A DNA stretch of 64,000 bases from Leptoclinus maculatus (GCA_032191485.1 JAVDOI010000006.1:11229556-11293555), one strand, 5' to 3'; numbered from the stretch's first letter, positions 1 to 54,185 are shown. The notes: generated by a model not told the origin, from the letters alone. Translations and numbers: made by a program.

Positions 1-720
1 CTCTACATCACAGCACATGGTTTGTTAAACTAAAAGTAACAATTTAAACATCAACTCTACTTCATGCTACATTACCAATTACTCACTCGCTAAAACTAAC
101 CATGGAGAAAAATGACTAAAGAGAATCTCCGAAACATGGAGGATATTTCGAACAGAGCCATGGGTAGAAGCGCGGTAATGGACCCGGAGGTTTTCAGATG
201 TAGAAAATAATGGACTTACTGAAATAAAATGCCCCGCCACACTGAATCATGGTCAATTATTTTCGTATATATGAGGGCACATCATCATGTATTACTGCTT
301 GCATAAAGACACGATACTGTATTAAGGTGAGGCAGGGGTGTGCTTCAGGAACGTTTGCACATCCAGAGTGAATAAATCAATGAAAATAATTGTCACCAGA
401 CTTAAACGCAAAACTAATGTGTTTTTGGCTACGCAGCCTTCATCAGAGCATTTAAAGCTCTTTACAAGCTCAATAAATATAGCACTGGTACAGTATTTCT
501 GTAGAAGCACTTATTGTCATGAGGCACAGCAAACCAGTGACTGTGTAACTGTCAGTAAAAGTCTTTTTATGGAGTTCTTAGCTAGACTACATGTATAGTT
601 AATAAGTCATTTGAGCACTCAACGGGGATTGTACATTGGAATTAATACCATCGTCCTCTCCTTTACTCTTTCCCTCATCCCTTCTATCATCTCCCCACTT
701 TCCATTTATTTCTCTTCAAG
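1..720 (+). other. LRP1 intron (partial), no gene seen
   Basis: This stretch precedes the first recognisable LRP1 exon and ends in a pyrimidine-rich tract and AG at 719-720. It is AT-rich. The short open frames in it have no recognisable domain and no coding-like composition. The LRP1 exon that precedes 721 and the first seven or so exons of the gene lie outside the window. Confidence 0.7.
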
Positions 721-42827
<42,107 letters not shown>

Positions 42828-44490
42828 ACTGTCTATTGACCTGGATCACAATATTCCAAACACACCCCTCTTCTTGCCTTTTAAAGAAAAACACATTTGA
42901 AAAAAATCGATAAAAAGTTTGAGAGAAAATTGATTAAAAAAAAGTGTGAACACTGTATAAAATGTACAAAAATGAAGGACTACTTTTGTATGTGATTGCA
43001 GTATTATATTTTGTTCTTTTGAGATTCCTCTGGTCAAAAATGAATAACATTTTCTATGAGAGATTTTTAATTTACACGTTGTCCCTTACCCTTTACCTAA
43101 ATAGCCACTACCTCTGTGCAAAATGAAATGGAAACAAGAAAATCTGAAAAAAGATGCTATCATTGGAGCAATTTTAATTTTTTATTTTTGTATGAATTGT
43201 ATAGAAAAGAAAAAAACATTGTTCCATTTCACCAGTGCCAACTGTTTGTTGTTTGTGTTGACTTTGAGCGGGAAAGGCAAAACTCAAAGTTTTCTAAATC
43301 GGTACATATGTTGTCTTGCTGGAGTGTCTTAGCAAGATTGTGTGAGACAGATTTGTGATAGCACCGTTTGTGTATAGCACATGGAAAATGTCAATACCAG
43401 ATGGCAACTACAGTATTTCCACATAATTTCTTCTCAGAGAACAATGTTCATGAAATGATTGTGTTGTCTTCCTTGCACAGAATTCATATTTTACGGCATA
43501 GTGTATACTGTAGGCTTTATACCGTAAGATGTAAAACAGGTATGTTTGTTTTTATCACATTGTATGTCAGTTGGAGCTCATGTGTTGCTGAAGTGAGAGG
43601 GTGAGAGGTGTTTTTGGTGTGTGATTTATGGAGTCGGAGAGAGAGAGGAAGTTGGTCATGGGTTAAACATTCCAGCCAGAGTGGTGGGTGGAGATTACAG
43701 ATGTAAGGAGATGGTAGTTCTCTGTTTTTAAGAGTCGTCCTTCACAAGGAAAGGGAGGCTGCAATTATGGTAAAATTGAAAGAAAAGATGGGTCTTTTCT
43801 TTGTCTTTTATTTCTTCAGTCCATTTTTTTTTTTTTGTAAAGACCAGATATCATCCGTCTGGCTTTGTGTGTAGATTTATCTTTCTACCTTTTAGAGGAT
43901 CAAAGTCTGTACGTTCACAGTTTTGTAATCACTCAGTCTTAAGTGCATTATGTTCATTTTGGTCTTTAGCATTTCTCTGCTCTTCTTTGAGCTCTTTCTA
44001 ATCTCTCACCTTCCTCTGTGCCCTGCTGCTGCTACTGCTACCATTCTGGTCGCTCTGACACGTCCTTACGCTCAGCCTCTGTCTCAAAATGCTGCTTTCT
44101 GTCAGAAATGTGTCAGCCATATGTTAATGCATGTGAAAAGTAACACCAATCTTTAATGTAACTACAATAACAAGTTTTTATTTTGCTTACCTGTCAGCAA
44201 GTGATATTTTACGCTGTTGTATATGTTTTGACTTTAATTGAGAGAGAAGTACAATCATTTTACCTAAAGGACATTTTTGCAAAATCATACATGCATTTTC
44301 AGAATTGTTTTTGATTAGTCCTTGTTTTTTTTCTAATGAAAAATGACACATAGCTTTTATAGTACACGATGCATGGAGGCTCAGACTTTCTTCTGGAAAG
44401 AGAATAATGTTTAATTTTTGCTGGAGTACTTTACAAACTAAATAACAGATATTGTTATAAATAAAAAATTTAAAAATTGTACAGAAAACA
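42828..44490 (+). other. lrp1: LRP1 3' untranslated region with poly(A) signal
   Basis: The stretch after the stop codon is AT-rich and has no credible gene. The best poly(A) signal is AATAAA at 44460-44465, so the transcript probably ends near 44,480-44,500. The last 180 bases, together with the sequence beyond, are repeated almost unchanged from 54,330, which shows that the end of LRP1 was part of a local duplication. Confidence 0.65.
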
Positions 44491-44575
44491 AACCTGTGTG
44501 TTTTGTGTTTTTTTCCACAACATGTGTGCTGATATAGTGATGAATACTATGACTCAGTGTGGGTTGGTTTAATCA

Positions 44576-44581
44576 TTTATT
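44576..44581 (-). terminator. Poly(A) signal of DTX3L-like copy A
   Basis: The minus-strand AATAAA lies about 370 bases past the stop of copy A and only about 110 bases from the LRP1 poly(A) signal on the other strand. The two genes are therefore tail-to-tail, and their transcript ends may overlap. The same hexamer is at 54591-54596 behind copy B. Confidence 0.5.
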
Positions 44582-44953
44582 AGGCAAATTGTAAATCAGA
44601 TTGTGTACTGTAGACATAAAGTTCAATTTATACAAATGTGATTGTGATTCTGTTATAAGTTGAGAAACTTTATCAATCAACAAAATAATGAGGAAATCCT
44701 TCAAAGAAAGTTAAGCTTAATAGGCGAAGATAATACATTCTGCTAAATCATAAACTCTTAAGATGTAAATGCTGTCTGACACACCTCAAAACACCCCATA
44801 CTGATAATATGAAGAATTAAAAGAGAAGAAGAGATACAGCATAAAATACAACGATATGTGAATTCTAGTAATTGCTTGATCTACATAATCATATTACATT
44901 TTTTTTTTTTGTGTGTGAAAACATCTCTCCTCTGCTACTTTGTACGGAGGTCT

Positions 44954-47706
44954 TCACTCGACGCCTTTAGCCTTCAGCTCCTCTTTGACTCTGCTCAGGT
45001 AGCCAGGATCAGGATACCCAAAACTGTGGAAGCAGAGTATGTACAGGTGTTAATGCATAACATTGTTAACATTTCAGCAGACTTGACATCAAAAAAAGAA
45101 TATACATAAAAAAAAAAAGAAAGAAGAGATTTGGCTATTGTACCACTGTGATCCTCCTGTAGGGCTGGTCTTGTGGTGAATGTCGTTCCAGGTCACCTGG
45201 TTGTCCATCCCAGATGTTCTGGACGTCCCAACAGTGAAAATGAGCTTCTGCTCAAACGCTTTCTTCAACAGGACCAGCACTTCTCTGCCCTCTTTGTTAT
45301 TTGGCAGATATGCTGTTCTGTGAATACCAGAATAGTACTTCCCAGGATTTGAATGCTTTACCTGCAGAAGGAAAACGAGAAGTAAAAATAACTTACAACC
45401 ATATTAGAAATAAACTAATTGACAAAATGTCTCAAAATATTTAAATGAAGGCATTTACCGTCTGTATTCCACCTTGAATATCATAGTTGATATGTATAGT
45501 GCCACAGCCTGGGAATCCAGGGAGGGATGACGTACTTTCATGGTGCATCATGTTTCCATCCGGCTGGTCTCCTTCTATCAGACCAAAGACATCTTTGCAA
45601 AGAGGACAAATGTCCCCGATGCTTTCTCTTGATTTCACCAGGCATTCTTCACAAAACTCATGTTTACACTTCAGCTGTTTCTTGTTGGTCAATTTCTCCA
45701 AGCATATAGGACAGTTTTCGTCTTCTGCTGAGTCTCCTGCTGTTGCCCCCCCTCCTGTGGCTGCTTCAGTGTTGTATCCTGGTTTTCCATTCAACCCAGG
45801 TCCACCAGAGGCTCCCTCTGACTGCAGGCCAGTCAACCCAATGGCACCACGTTGTTGGGTGAAGCTCATTGGTGATGTGACAATCTTCTGGTACAGACGA
45901 AGAAGAGCTCTGACAGCGTGGCTCTCCATTGACGCATTTCCTCCAGGTTTTTTGTAGCAGGCTTTGACTTCGACTTTGCCCTGACTGGTGCACGATTCTT
46001 TAAAGTCCACACCAAACTTAGTTTTGATCTTAGCTACTTGTTCTTCATAGGAAGTAGTCATCAGCTTCCAGTAGCGCTCCTCCATGGTGAGTCCAGCATT
46101 GACAAGAGGGTCTTTGATGCTCATGCCAATGTTCGGTGATGTGTCTTGAGACAGCCATGTAGACTCTCCAAAACAAGTGCTGGTATTTGTTGTTGCGGTT
46201 AAGGACTTTCTGATGACATCTTGACTTTGTCTTGGCCCACATATGGTCATTTCTTCAGAGGACACAGTAAGCAAAAGCTTGTTGTCCTTTCTCTGGATGG
46301 TATTCACTGTGTCCTTCCACTCTTCTGGATTCACTTTCTTGAGAGGAATGATTGAGACATCTGATTCACCCAAGCACTTCTGGACAAGGCTTGTGAACTC
46401 AGAGAGAGCTTTTTGTGGGTCTCCATCTTTCTGGTCTCCATCTTTCTGGTCTCCTTGAAATGTCACATTTACTTCTGCCATGATTTGAACTCCATTCTCT
46501 TTCTCTATACGTTTAATTTCCTCCTTGTAGATGTGGTTCACGTACCAGAAATGGTTCACAGAACAAGTGCACTGCTCCCCTCCTGCTGTAGAAACTGCAC
46601 TACGCTGCACCATAGGTTGCACTTCCTCCTGAAGAAAATACAATGACCTAACTTAGTAAAAAGCCTTCATTTTCAATGCAATTAATTTCCTGCAGATTCA
46701 CTACACAGTACATACATTATTTTGCTCCGACACAGATGAAGGAGGAGGCTTTACTGAAGGGTCCTCTGGTGCTTCCTTTGGTGTCTTAACCTCTCGCGGT
46801 GTCAAAGAAACAGATATTATTCTGACTGTTTTTCCATCTCTTCCAGTCAGTTGTTGTCCACTTAGTTTCTGAAGCTCACTCAGGGCTTAAAAAGAAACAA
46901 ACACAAAATGAATATATTTCCCAAAAAATGTAAGAAAATAACTATATATATATATTAGTGATGGGCAAGTTAACGCGTTAACGCAGTTGTTTTTTTTATT
47001 ATTAAGCTGACATTTTTAACACAAGAACCGTGCATCGAGCGGTGAACAGCTGTGTTTGTGTGGCGTCACTTCCTGCTGCTGCTGCAACTCTTTATTAGCA
47101 TAACTTCCTCATGCAGGTTACTGCCACGGTACAGACCCCCTCCAGGTTCCCTTGCTTCACCTACATTCCCCTGGGTCCTAAGTCCCTCCATGTACAGCTT
47201 CTATGTACCAACGTACATTTATAACAAACGCCACACATATTACGGTAATCAGCGTTGCACTGACCAAAATACCAAAAAAAGCAAAAAAATAAATGATTCA
47301 TTTAAATTATTTTTTAAAGTTGTTTTGTTTGGAATATGTATAATAAGCATATCATTTAGTTATCGCTACTGAGAATTTATCAAACTTAAAAAAATTTGCA
47401 GTTTCCAAGGTGTATATTTCAAATTGCATCTATTACACACATGAAGATAAAGTTGTGAACACCGGCTGAATATCTATTATCAGAATCATTATAACTGCTA
47501 CTGTGTAAAGGAAATACTGCTGTTAAAAAGCACCTTATTTGTTTAAAGTGTTTGCAAACCAAATGTTATTGCACTTTTGTTCATATAGCAGTACTTTTAA
47601 AATAATACACTACTTTTGAATTCATTATTGAACTTTGCGCATAACAATCGCGATTAATCGGCAAAAAAATCATGCGATTAAAAATTGTAATCGTTGCCCA
47701 GCACTA

Positions 47707-47775
<69 letters not shown>

Positions 47776-50700
47776 GTAACTTTCCTACTATACCTGGAGC
47801 GGGTTTAAGACTTATCGCAGCACTCCCATCTTCTGAGAAACTTAACACTTTGCAGTCTCCATGGTATTTGTTGGTTTTGTTGGCCCAACTCTGAAGAATT
47901 TTCTCCAGTTCAACTTTACATATCTGCTGTGGAAAACCCTCTGCCCGCTCGACTGAGAGAGTGACTTGAACTTCTTCTTTGTTCTATTATAAAGTCATCA
48001 GAGCCAGAAAACATGTTACAGTTAATGTAAATGCATTACTAAGCAAGATAATAGGTCTGGTTTGAAAATAACTTTCTCTAGAGAATTGTAAAAATAGTAA
48101 ATAGAAAGTAAAGGACATCACTGTCAACAGAAAAAAAGCCAATTGATTACTTTTTTTGTCATATTTTGTGCATGTTCAGCACATGACACTGAGGTCATGT
48201 TATTTATATGGTATTAAAGGTAATGTTTTTTTTACTTAACTAACAACACTTTTAATTACGTTACAGCTATACATAATGTTGATGACCTAGTTGCAATGCA
48301 ATCTGTTCATTGAATAGAATATGACCTAAGCGGACAGCCTCAATACAGCAAACATACACCGGGTTTAAAATGTATAAAAACTGCTCATGTTTTGAAAGTG
48401 TCACCGCCACAGTGTCCACGATCCGCACAAATATAATAATAGGAAACTGGATTTGAAGTTAATGTTATTGAACATTTAAACACACTCACAGGCTCACACA
48501 AACACCTACCTCAGCACGCTCGTCATGAGATGTCAGAGCCTGCAGGCTGCTGTCAGAAGTCTACAGGGTATTCAAATAAAAGAGATAACTGTAGCATGTA
48601 CAATTATAACTTTACACAGTCACTGTAAATATTCACACAAAATACCACAACTCCCTAACCAGTTGTCTTTCAAACTTTTCTTTTTACAGCTACTCACGTC
48701 CATGGCCTCCTCTTGGTCATTGTCTGACATTTTTTTATTTAACTAACATTAGTTTAACTACGTTACAGCTATTAGTGGTGTAACGGATCGGTTTGGATCA
48801 CCCCTCCCGGTTCGGATCACCCCTCCCGGTTCGGATCACCCCTCCCGGTTCGGATCACTTGTGAAGAGGATCAAATTTGTTTTACAGTCTAATCATCATA
48901 GTGTGTAATACTGCTGTCCCCGAATATCAATACAGTGTCAGTGAACAGATATAAAGCAGCAGTGTGTTCACGTGAACGGAGCGTGTTTAAAGCATAATGG
49001 TGAAAGTCACGGCGAGCGGAGGATAATGATGGGATAAGGGTGGTGGACAAAACTGTTACAGTATGTAGGCGTTGTTTAAAGAGAGACATACTACAACGGC
49101 AAAACATCGGGCATGTCCACACATATGAAGCGCCACCATCCCAGTCTGTCAGCGACGGGGGACACTCCATTGTGGAAAACAAAGAATTTCAAAATCTGGT
49201 TAAAGTGCTTGAGCCAAGCTACGAAATCCCCTCACGCACCCACTTCAGTATGAAGATCGTTCCAGGCCTCTCTGAAAAGGAAAAGACTGACGGCTCACTT
49301 CATCACGGAGGAGTGGAGATTCAAAGTCAGGTGCTGTAGACACGCCCCCTCTGTGAGAGTCACACAGACAGGTGCTGTAGACACGCCCCCTCTGTGAGAG
49401 TCACACAGACAGGTGCTGTAGACACGCCCCCTCTGTGAGAGTCACACAGACAGGTGTTGTAGACACGCCCCCTATGTGAGAGTCACACAGACAGGTGTTG
49501 TAGACACGCCCCCTATGTGAGAGTCACACAGACAGGTGCTGTAGACACGCCCCCTCTGTGAGAGTCACACAGACAGGTGCTGTAGACACGCCCCCTCTGT
49601 GAGAGTCACACAGACAGGTGCTGTAGACACGCCCCCTCTGGGAGTCACAGACAGGTGCTGTAGACACGCCCCCTCTGGGAGAGTCACACAGACACACACC
49701 TGGCGCAGGTGCTGACAGAAGCAGTGGAAGCTAGACAGGCCCTATAGTAATCACCCAGTCACCACAAAAAGGTCTACCCTCTCCCCAGACAATGTAGATA
49801 TTCTCATCTTTTTGAAAACAAATGTAGAGTTGTAGACCATTTCACAGTAATGGTAAACATTATTGTGTATTTGAATGACATAACCTGACAGGAAGTAAAC
49901 ACAGACCCAAGTTGTTGCCGAGCAGTTCAGTTCAGTTGAAACAGTGTAAGCTAGCTCACTGGCTGTTTTTTTCTTTCAATATTGATCAAAGGACGAGGGT
50001 ATCAACATACCTCATGTTGCACTTAAACTTAACAGAATTGAGGATTCTTGAATGTTTTATTTTTATTTGTTATTTATTTCATTTTGTTTCAAATTGGACA
50101 TCTTCAATATTTGTGTTTTTATGTAAGACTATAGCCCAAAGTTCTTTGCTTTAAGTGTTCTTTAAGTTCTTTAATTAATAAATGGAAAGCAAAGTTATAT
50201 TTGACTCCTCCCCTTTTCTTTGCTGATCCGAAAAATGATCCGAACCGTGACTCAAGAACCGTGATCCGAACCGAACCGTGAGGTTTGTGATCCGTTGCAC
50301 CCCTCAGCTATAATGTTAATGACCTAGTTGCAATGCAATCTGTTCATTGAATAGAATATGACCTAAGCGGACAGCCTCAATACAGCAAACAGTAACAGCT
50401 GTGATAGAACCTGTGACTCATTTACATTCTTTCACTTTCACATACACTTTACAGAACAAACATACACCGGGTTTAAAATGTATAAAAACTGCTCATGTTT
50501 TGGAAATGTCACCGCCACCGTGTCCACAATCCGCACAAATATAATAATAGGAAACTGGATTTGAAGTTAATGTTATTGAACATTTAAACACACTCACAGG
50601 CTCACACAAACACCTACCTCAGCACGCTCGTCATGAGATGTCAGAGCCTGCGGGCTGCTGTCAGAAGTCTACAGGGTATTCAAATAAAAGAGACAACTGC

Positions 50701-50841
50701 AGCATGTACAATTACATTTATAACTTTACACGGTCACTGTAAATATTCACACAACATACCACAACTCCCTAACCAGTTGTGTTTCAAACTTTTCTTTTTA
50801 CAGCTACTCACGTCCATGGCCTCCTCTTCATTGCCTGACAT
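44954..50841 (-). CDS. dtx3l: DTX3L-like E3 ubiquitin ligase, copy A (7 coding exons)
   Basis: Exons in transcript order: 50841-50812, 50668-50618 (or its duplicate 48560-48510), 47983-47794, 46885-46716, 46628-45459, 45361-45144 and 45023-44954. They join in frame to 632 residues. The short start MSGNEEEAMD leads to an N-terminal domain with ALSELQKLSGQQLTGRDGKT, like the DTX3L N-terminal repeats. A middle domain follows, then a complete C3HC4 RING (CPIC, CKHEFCEEC, CPLC) in the large exon. The deltex C-terminal domain has GIHRTAYLPNNKEG, TWNDIHHKT and FGYPDPGYLSRVKEELKAKG. DTX3L pairs with PARP9 in ubiquitination during DNA damage and interferon responses. Human DTX3L is about 740 residues, so this is a shorter fish form. 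A 21-base repeat gives a doubled QKDGD, absent from copy B. Confidence 0.85.
46955..47707 (+). mobile_element. hAT-like non-autonomous element in DTX3L copy A intron
   Basis: The left end reads TTAGTGATGGGCAAG and the right end, on the opposite strand, ATTAGTGCTGGGCAACG. These are imperfect terminal inverted repeats. Subterminal GTTAACGCGTTAACGC and AATCGCGATTAATCG stretches resemble a common vertebrate hAT MITE type. No transposase frame is present. It sits between the two N-terminal-domain exons, in AT-rich flanks that hide the target duplication. Confidence 0.6.
47707..47767. repeat. (TA)n microsatellite
   Basis: About 60 bases of nearly pure TA directly beside the right end of the hAT-like element and close to the 3' end of the 47794-47983 exon of the DTX3L-like gene. 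Confidence 0.9.
48264..48740 (-). repeat. Tandem duplicate of DTX3L copy A exons 1-2
   Basis: This block repeats 50,306-50,850 with a deletion of about 70 bases. It carries a second version of exon 2 (48510-48560, 17 codons, intact splice sites) and of exon 1 (48698-48730, MSDNDQEEAMD followed by a GTGAGT donor). Upstream of this second ATG there is no clear acceptor or promoter, because the sequence is cut about 40 bases away by the hAT element. Exon 2 of this block can still be used by splicing from the intact exon 1 at 50812-50841, as phases are all 0. Exon 1 here shares CAAGAG codons with copy B, while other parts of copy B resemble the outer block. Confidence 0.75.
49040..49339 (+). pseudogene. 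hAT (ZBED-type) transposase remnant
   Basis: A 99-codon frame begins with a partial BED-finger-like stretch (TVCRRCLKRD). It continues into a segment typical of ZBED-type hAT transposases (EFQNLVKVLEPSYEIPSR, then HFSMKIVPGLSEKEK). The spacing between these parts is far shorter than in a full transposase. The frame runs into minisatellite sequence at its end, and the catalytic region is gone. It is a fossil fragment inside the surrounding element. Confidence 0.6.
49329..49705. repeat. 41-base minisatellite (about 9 copies)
   Basis: Nine successive copies start with AGGTGCTGTAGACACGCCCC (two with TGTTGT) and end GAGAGTCACACAGAC. Period is 41 bases, with the last copies slightly shortened. It lies inside the hAT element, so it expanded after or during the spread of that element. 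Confidence 0.9.
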
Positions 50842-51184
50842 TTTGAGTCTTCTTCCTTGAACACAGAGCAAATGACATTAACAGATGACCGCAGTGCGTG
50901 TTGTCACACTGCCAGTTCGAACAACCAACAATTAATTATTTGATGTATCTTCATAAAAAACTGCCAAATGTCAACATTACGTTAAAAATTTGTTGTATCG
51001 CTCCACTCCACTTGCGTGTACGGACGGCACGCTAAATCTAACTTTAATGGGTTATAAATTCGCCTTCAACGGATTTTTATTTCCGAATTTTTTCCCACGT
51101 TTTGTCACAAACTTTACATCAACTTTTTGAACATACGTACAGCACCTAAAGTACGAGTTATATAACGCATATGAGTCGACTTAC

Positions 51185-51260
51185 CTTCACCTCGCTCTAC
51201 ACTTAAAACGCAGCTTCTTCCTGATAAATGAAAGCGAAAGTATTGCAGCTCCGCGAGACG
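51185..51260 (-). promoter_or_regulatory. Putative interferon-responsive promoter and 5'UTR exon of DTX3L copy A
   Basis: GAAAGCGAAAG at 51230-51240 matches the GAAANNGAAA core bound by IRF and ISGF3 factors. On the minus strand it is followed within 50 bases by a likely non-coding first exon that ends at 51185 with a GTAAGT donor. The next acceptor (TTCAAG) lies about 15 bases before the ATG at 50841. Human DTX3L is interferon-induced, so the element is placed sensibly. No transcription start was measured. Confidence 0.55.
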
Positions 51261-51269
51261 AGAAGAGTG

Positions 51270-53809
51270 ACGTCACAATGTGGACTCGACACCAGAGCCA
51301 CAGAAACAACGTTTTAGTCTCTGCTCCTCACCACAGAAATGCAGCTGCGGACTTTACACTTATAGTAAGTGAGGTCACATAATACTACAGAATAAACAAG
51401 ACAAGACTGAAACACAAGAAAAACTCAAGCCAAGCCTTTTTAAAGTAGTTTTTGGTTTTGTGTGATGTTTTTTTCTTCTGAAAAGTACATTGTAAGAAAA
51501 GTGACGTATAAATAAAGTTCAATAATATTCTTATTGCTGCAACCTGAGCTCCCCATTGACATCAGGACAGCAGAAACTCACTACATCTTCCGTTGCAGAC
51601 TGAAGACTTATCTCATCCGACTGCATCTTGGCCCATAAACTAATATATAATAAAAAAATATCTTTCTCCGTCTCTTATTGTTGCTAAATGTAGCACTTGA
51701 TTGATCAATTGATTTTTATAACTTTTAATAAATCAACACTGGATCACAACAGGAGTGTTACAGCATGAAATGGAAGAAACAAAGACACATATTTCAGTTT
51801 TGTTCATAGACTTTAAATCAGGGGGCTGTCTGTCTGGACATTTTCAACACTTGGATGAACATACAACTCTAAGAGTTCAATCTACAAAACAAAATGTCAG
51901 ACATTGTTTGCTATAAATAGCTAAATAAATAAATGTAGGCGTCAACAACAATTCTTATACAACACATTTGCATGCCATGTTCAGAGTATAAATTACATGT
52001 TTCATAGCCAGCGACAGCTACAAACTGGACTTCTGCACTGGCCCAAGCACTTACAACGTGAATGGTAAGTGTCATTTTCAGTTTTGTGAGTGGCGGGAAC
52101 TAATGGCTGAGAGGTTAGAGAGGTCAGTGGCTCAATTCAAGAAAATGACATGGATGTGAAACTGAGAGATTAAATCCTGCCTTCCCCCTCTTCAAAGCCT
52201 TCAGCAGATCTGTTGTCATTTATGTGAACAGGATTAACAAAGAACACCTAATTTTAGACCAGAGAAATGACTCAGTAAGAAAGGCTGAAAACTACAACAA
52301 AGGCAGAAGCGAAAAGATCAAATCACAGCTCCCCTGTCTTGCCAAACAAAAGCTCTATGAAACAGTGGTCTAACTTCTCAGATCAAATAGCTCACGATGA
52401 TAGAAAACTGGTCTGACGACTGGAGGAGTGGTGTATCTTGAGGTCCAACACAGATAGTGAAGAAGTCAAATAAACTATTAAACAATCGTCAAGTGTGTCA
52501 GATTAGACAGCTCTGATTGATAGAAGACTGGTCTAAAGACTAGAGGTTGTGGGATTGATCATTATGTGGTGCAGTGACTTTCTAGGTCTAACAACTCCAA
52601 TGAAGAGGTCAAAAACACGAGAGAATAGTTGTAAGTTGGTGTGACATTGGTGGCGTGGTTGGTAAATTCCAGGTTAGGAAGGCGCCAAGGCCCGGATTGA
52701 GTCCTCAGCGTGAGCACACCAAAGTCCAGAGCACCAACCACCACGGAGGTGGTCAAGGGAGTATTAGACTGCGTTTCCTCCTGGTGTTTTGGGTAAATAA
52801 AAGGAGGGGGTTATGGAACAGAAAACCACAAATTTGAATGATTTGTTTATTATTTTGGAATGTGTGGCAGACATGACCCCTTGTGACCTTCTGAGTACAT
52901 TCATACAGTAGAAGAAAAAGACATGGATGAAGCGAGTGAAGACATTGTTATCCTCAGTTTTCGTCCAGCAACTCTGCACTCATCTGGGGAGAAAAGCAGA
53001 GAAGGACGACATAAGAATTTGCATCACATTTTCATACATGTGTACTATACTGTGACATTTTTATGACATACTATGACTTTTTTTAAGAGCTGCAATGATT
53101 AGTCAACTAACTGATTAGTTGATTGAAGAAAAAAACAAGATGATTATTTTTATAATGTATTCATCATGAAGAAAATCTCTCAAAAATGACACAAAAAAAA
53201 GTGGGAGATTTTTTTTTTGAGCCTCTAAAATATGGAGATTTCCTGTTTTTTTCAGTTTTATATCCTATTAAATTAAGAATGACAAAACAAGACATCTAAT
53301 ACTAAATTATGGCTTTTTTTAAAACATGTTTTTAATGGCATACTATATTATGACATTTTTACAACAAACTATACTATGACCTTTATTACATACTGTACTA
53401 TGATATTTTTATGACACGTTCTCATTGCAAACCATAGTTTTACTTTCTTATGACACACTATATATGTGGGCAGGTGGGACCTTGCATGGTGCCATCAGTG
53501 TATGAATGGGTGAATGACGACATGTACTGGAAAGTGCATTGATTGGTCTGAAGACCAGAAAGGAATTATACAAATGCAAGTCCATTTACCATTAACATTA
53601 TTATTTTGTATGACATATTTTAAGACATTTTTATGGAATAATACGTTATGACTTTTCATTACATACTGTACTATGACATTTCATGACATTCTATGGTATA
53701 ATATACTATGAGTTTTCTTAATGAAAAGCTACTTTGATAGTTTCATGACATTGTTATGGCATTGGCTACTATAATATGACATTTTTATAGCATTCCATAC
53801 TATATCTAT
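51270..53809. other. Intergenic region with degenerate ATGACATTTTTATGAC-type repeats
   Basis: No gene is recognisable here. The last 500 bases (about 53,330-53,800) repeat variants of TATGACATTTTTATGACATAC, an AT-rich degenerate tandem array. A short dinucleotide-free stretch at 51,500-52,900 looks like old unique or transposon-derived DNA. The array ends precisely where the duplicated LRP1 fragment begins. Confidence 0.55.
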
Positions 53810-54136
53810 ACTCTGGTAGAGACGTCATCGAGGTGGCCCAGTTAAGTAGAGGACGCCACCGCAAAACACTCATCTCTGGCATGATCGATGAGCCTTATGC
53901 CATTGTCGTCGACCCACAGAGAGGGTGAGTGGGTCTTTGGAAACTGGGGGGGGGGGGGGGCGGTCACATGACAGTGACGTTATAGCTACTTATAGAAAAT
54001 CATGAGAATGCAAATGAAGATTTAATTGTGATAACAGCATTGATAAATGCATTCTTTACATGTTCTTCATTAGAAAAATGTACTGGGCAGACTGGGGGAA
54101 CCATCCCAAGATTGAAACAGCTGTTTGGTAAAACAT

Positions 54137-54185
<49 letters not shown>

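Larger units (their letters stand above)
48773..50305 (+). mobile_element. Decayed hAT transposon between the duplicated exon blocks
   Basis: The ends are imperfect inverted repeats: GTGGTGTAACGGATC on the left and, on the opposite strand, GGGGTGCAACGGATC. The flanks share AGCTAT on both sides, consistent with a worn target duplication. The undisturbed site at about 48,264 lacks the insert. Subterminal copies of GGTTCGGATC (left) and GATCCGAACCG (right) are in inverted orientation, as expected for transposase binding sites. The interior holds a transposase remnant (49040-49339) and a 41-base minisatellite. The element is too short and broken to move by itself. Confidence 0.75.

Noticed and set aside
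45487..45957. 156-residue + strand frame over DTX3L copy A, repeated at 55,621
   Set aside because: It is the reverse complement of the large DTX3L exon and is conserved only because the exon was duplicated.
48698..48730. Second ATG exon (MSDNDQEEAMD) as an independent promoter-driven start for DTX3L
   Set aside because: Duplication is certain, but no acceptor, 5'UTR exon or promoter lies upstream because the hAT element interrupts it about 40 bases away, so use as a start is unsupported.
49329..49705. Regular repeats considered as a CRISPR array
   Set aside because: The 41-base units are contiguous without unique spacers, and the DNA is vertebrate.
53810..54128. A second functional LRP1 gene
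   Set aside because: Only two partial exons are present, one with an internal deletion, and there are no other receptor exons nearby.
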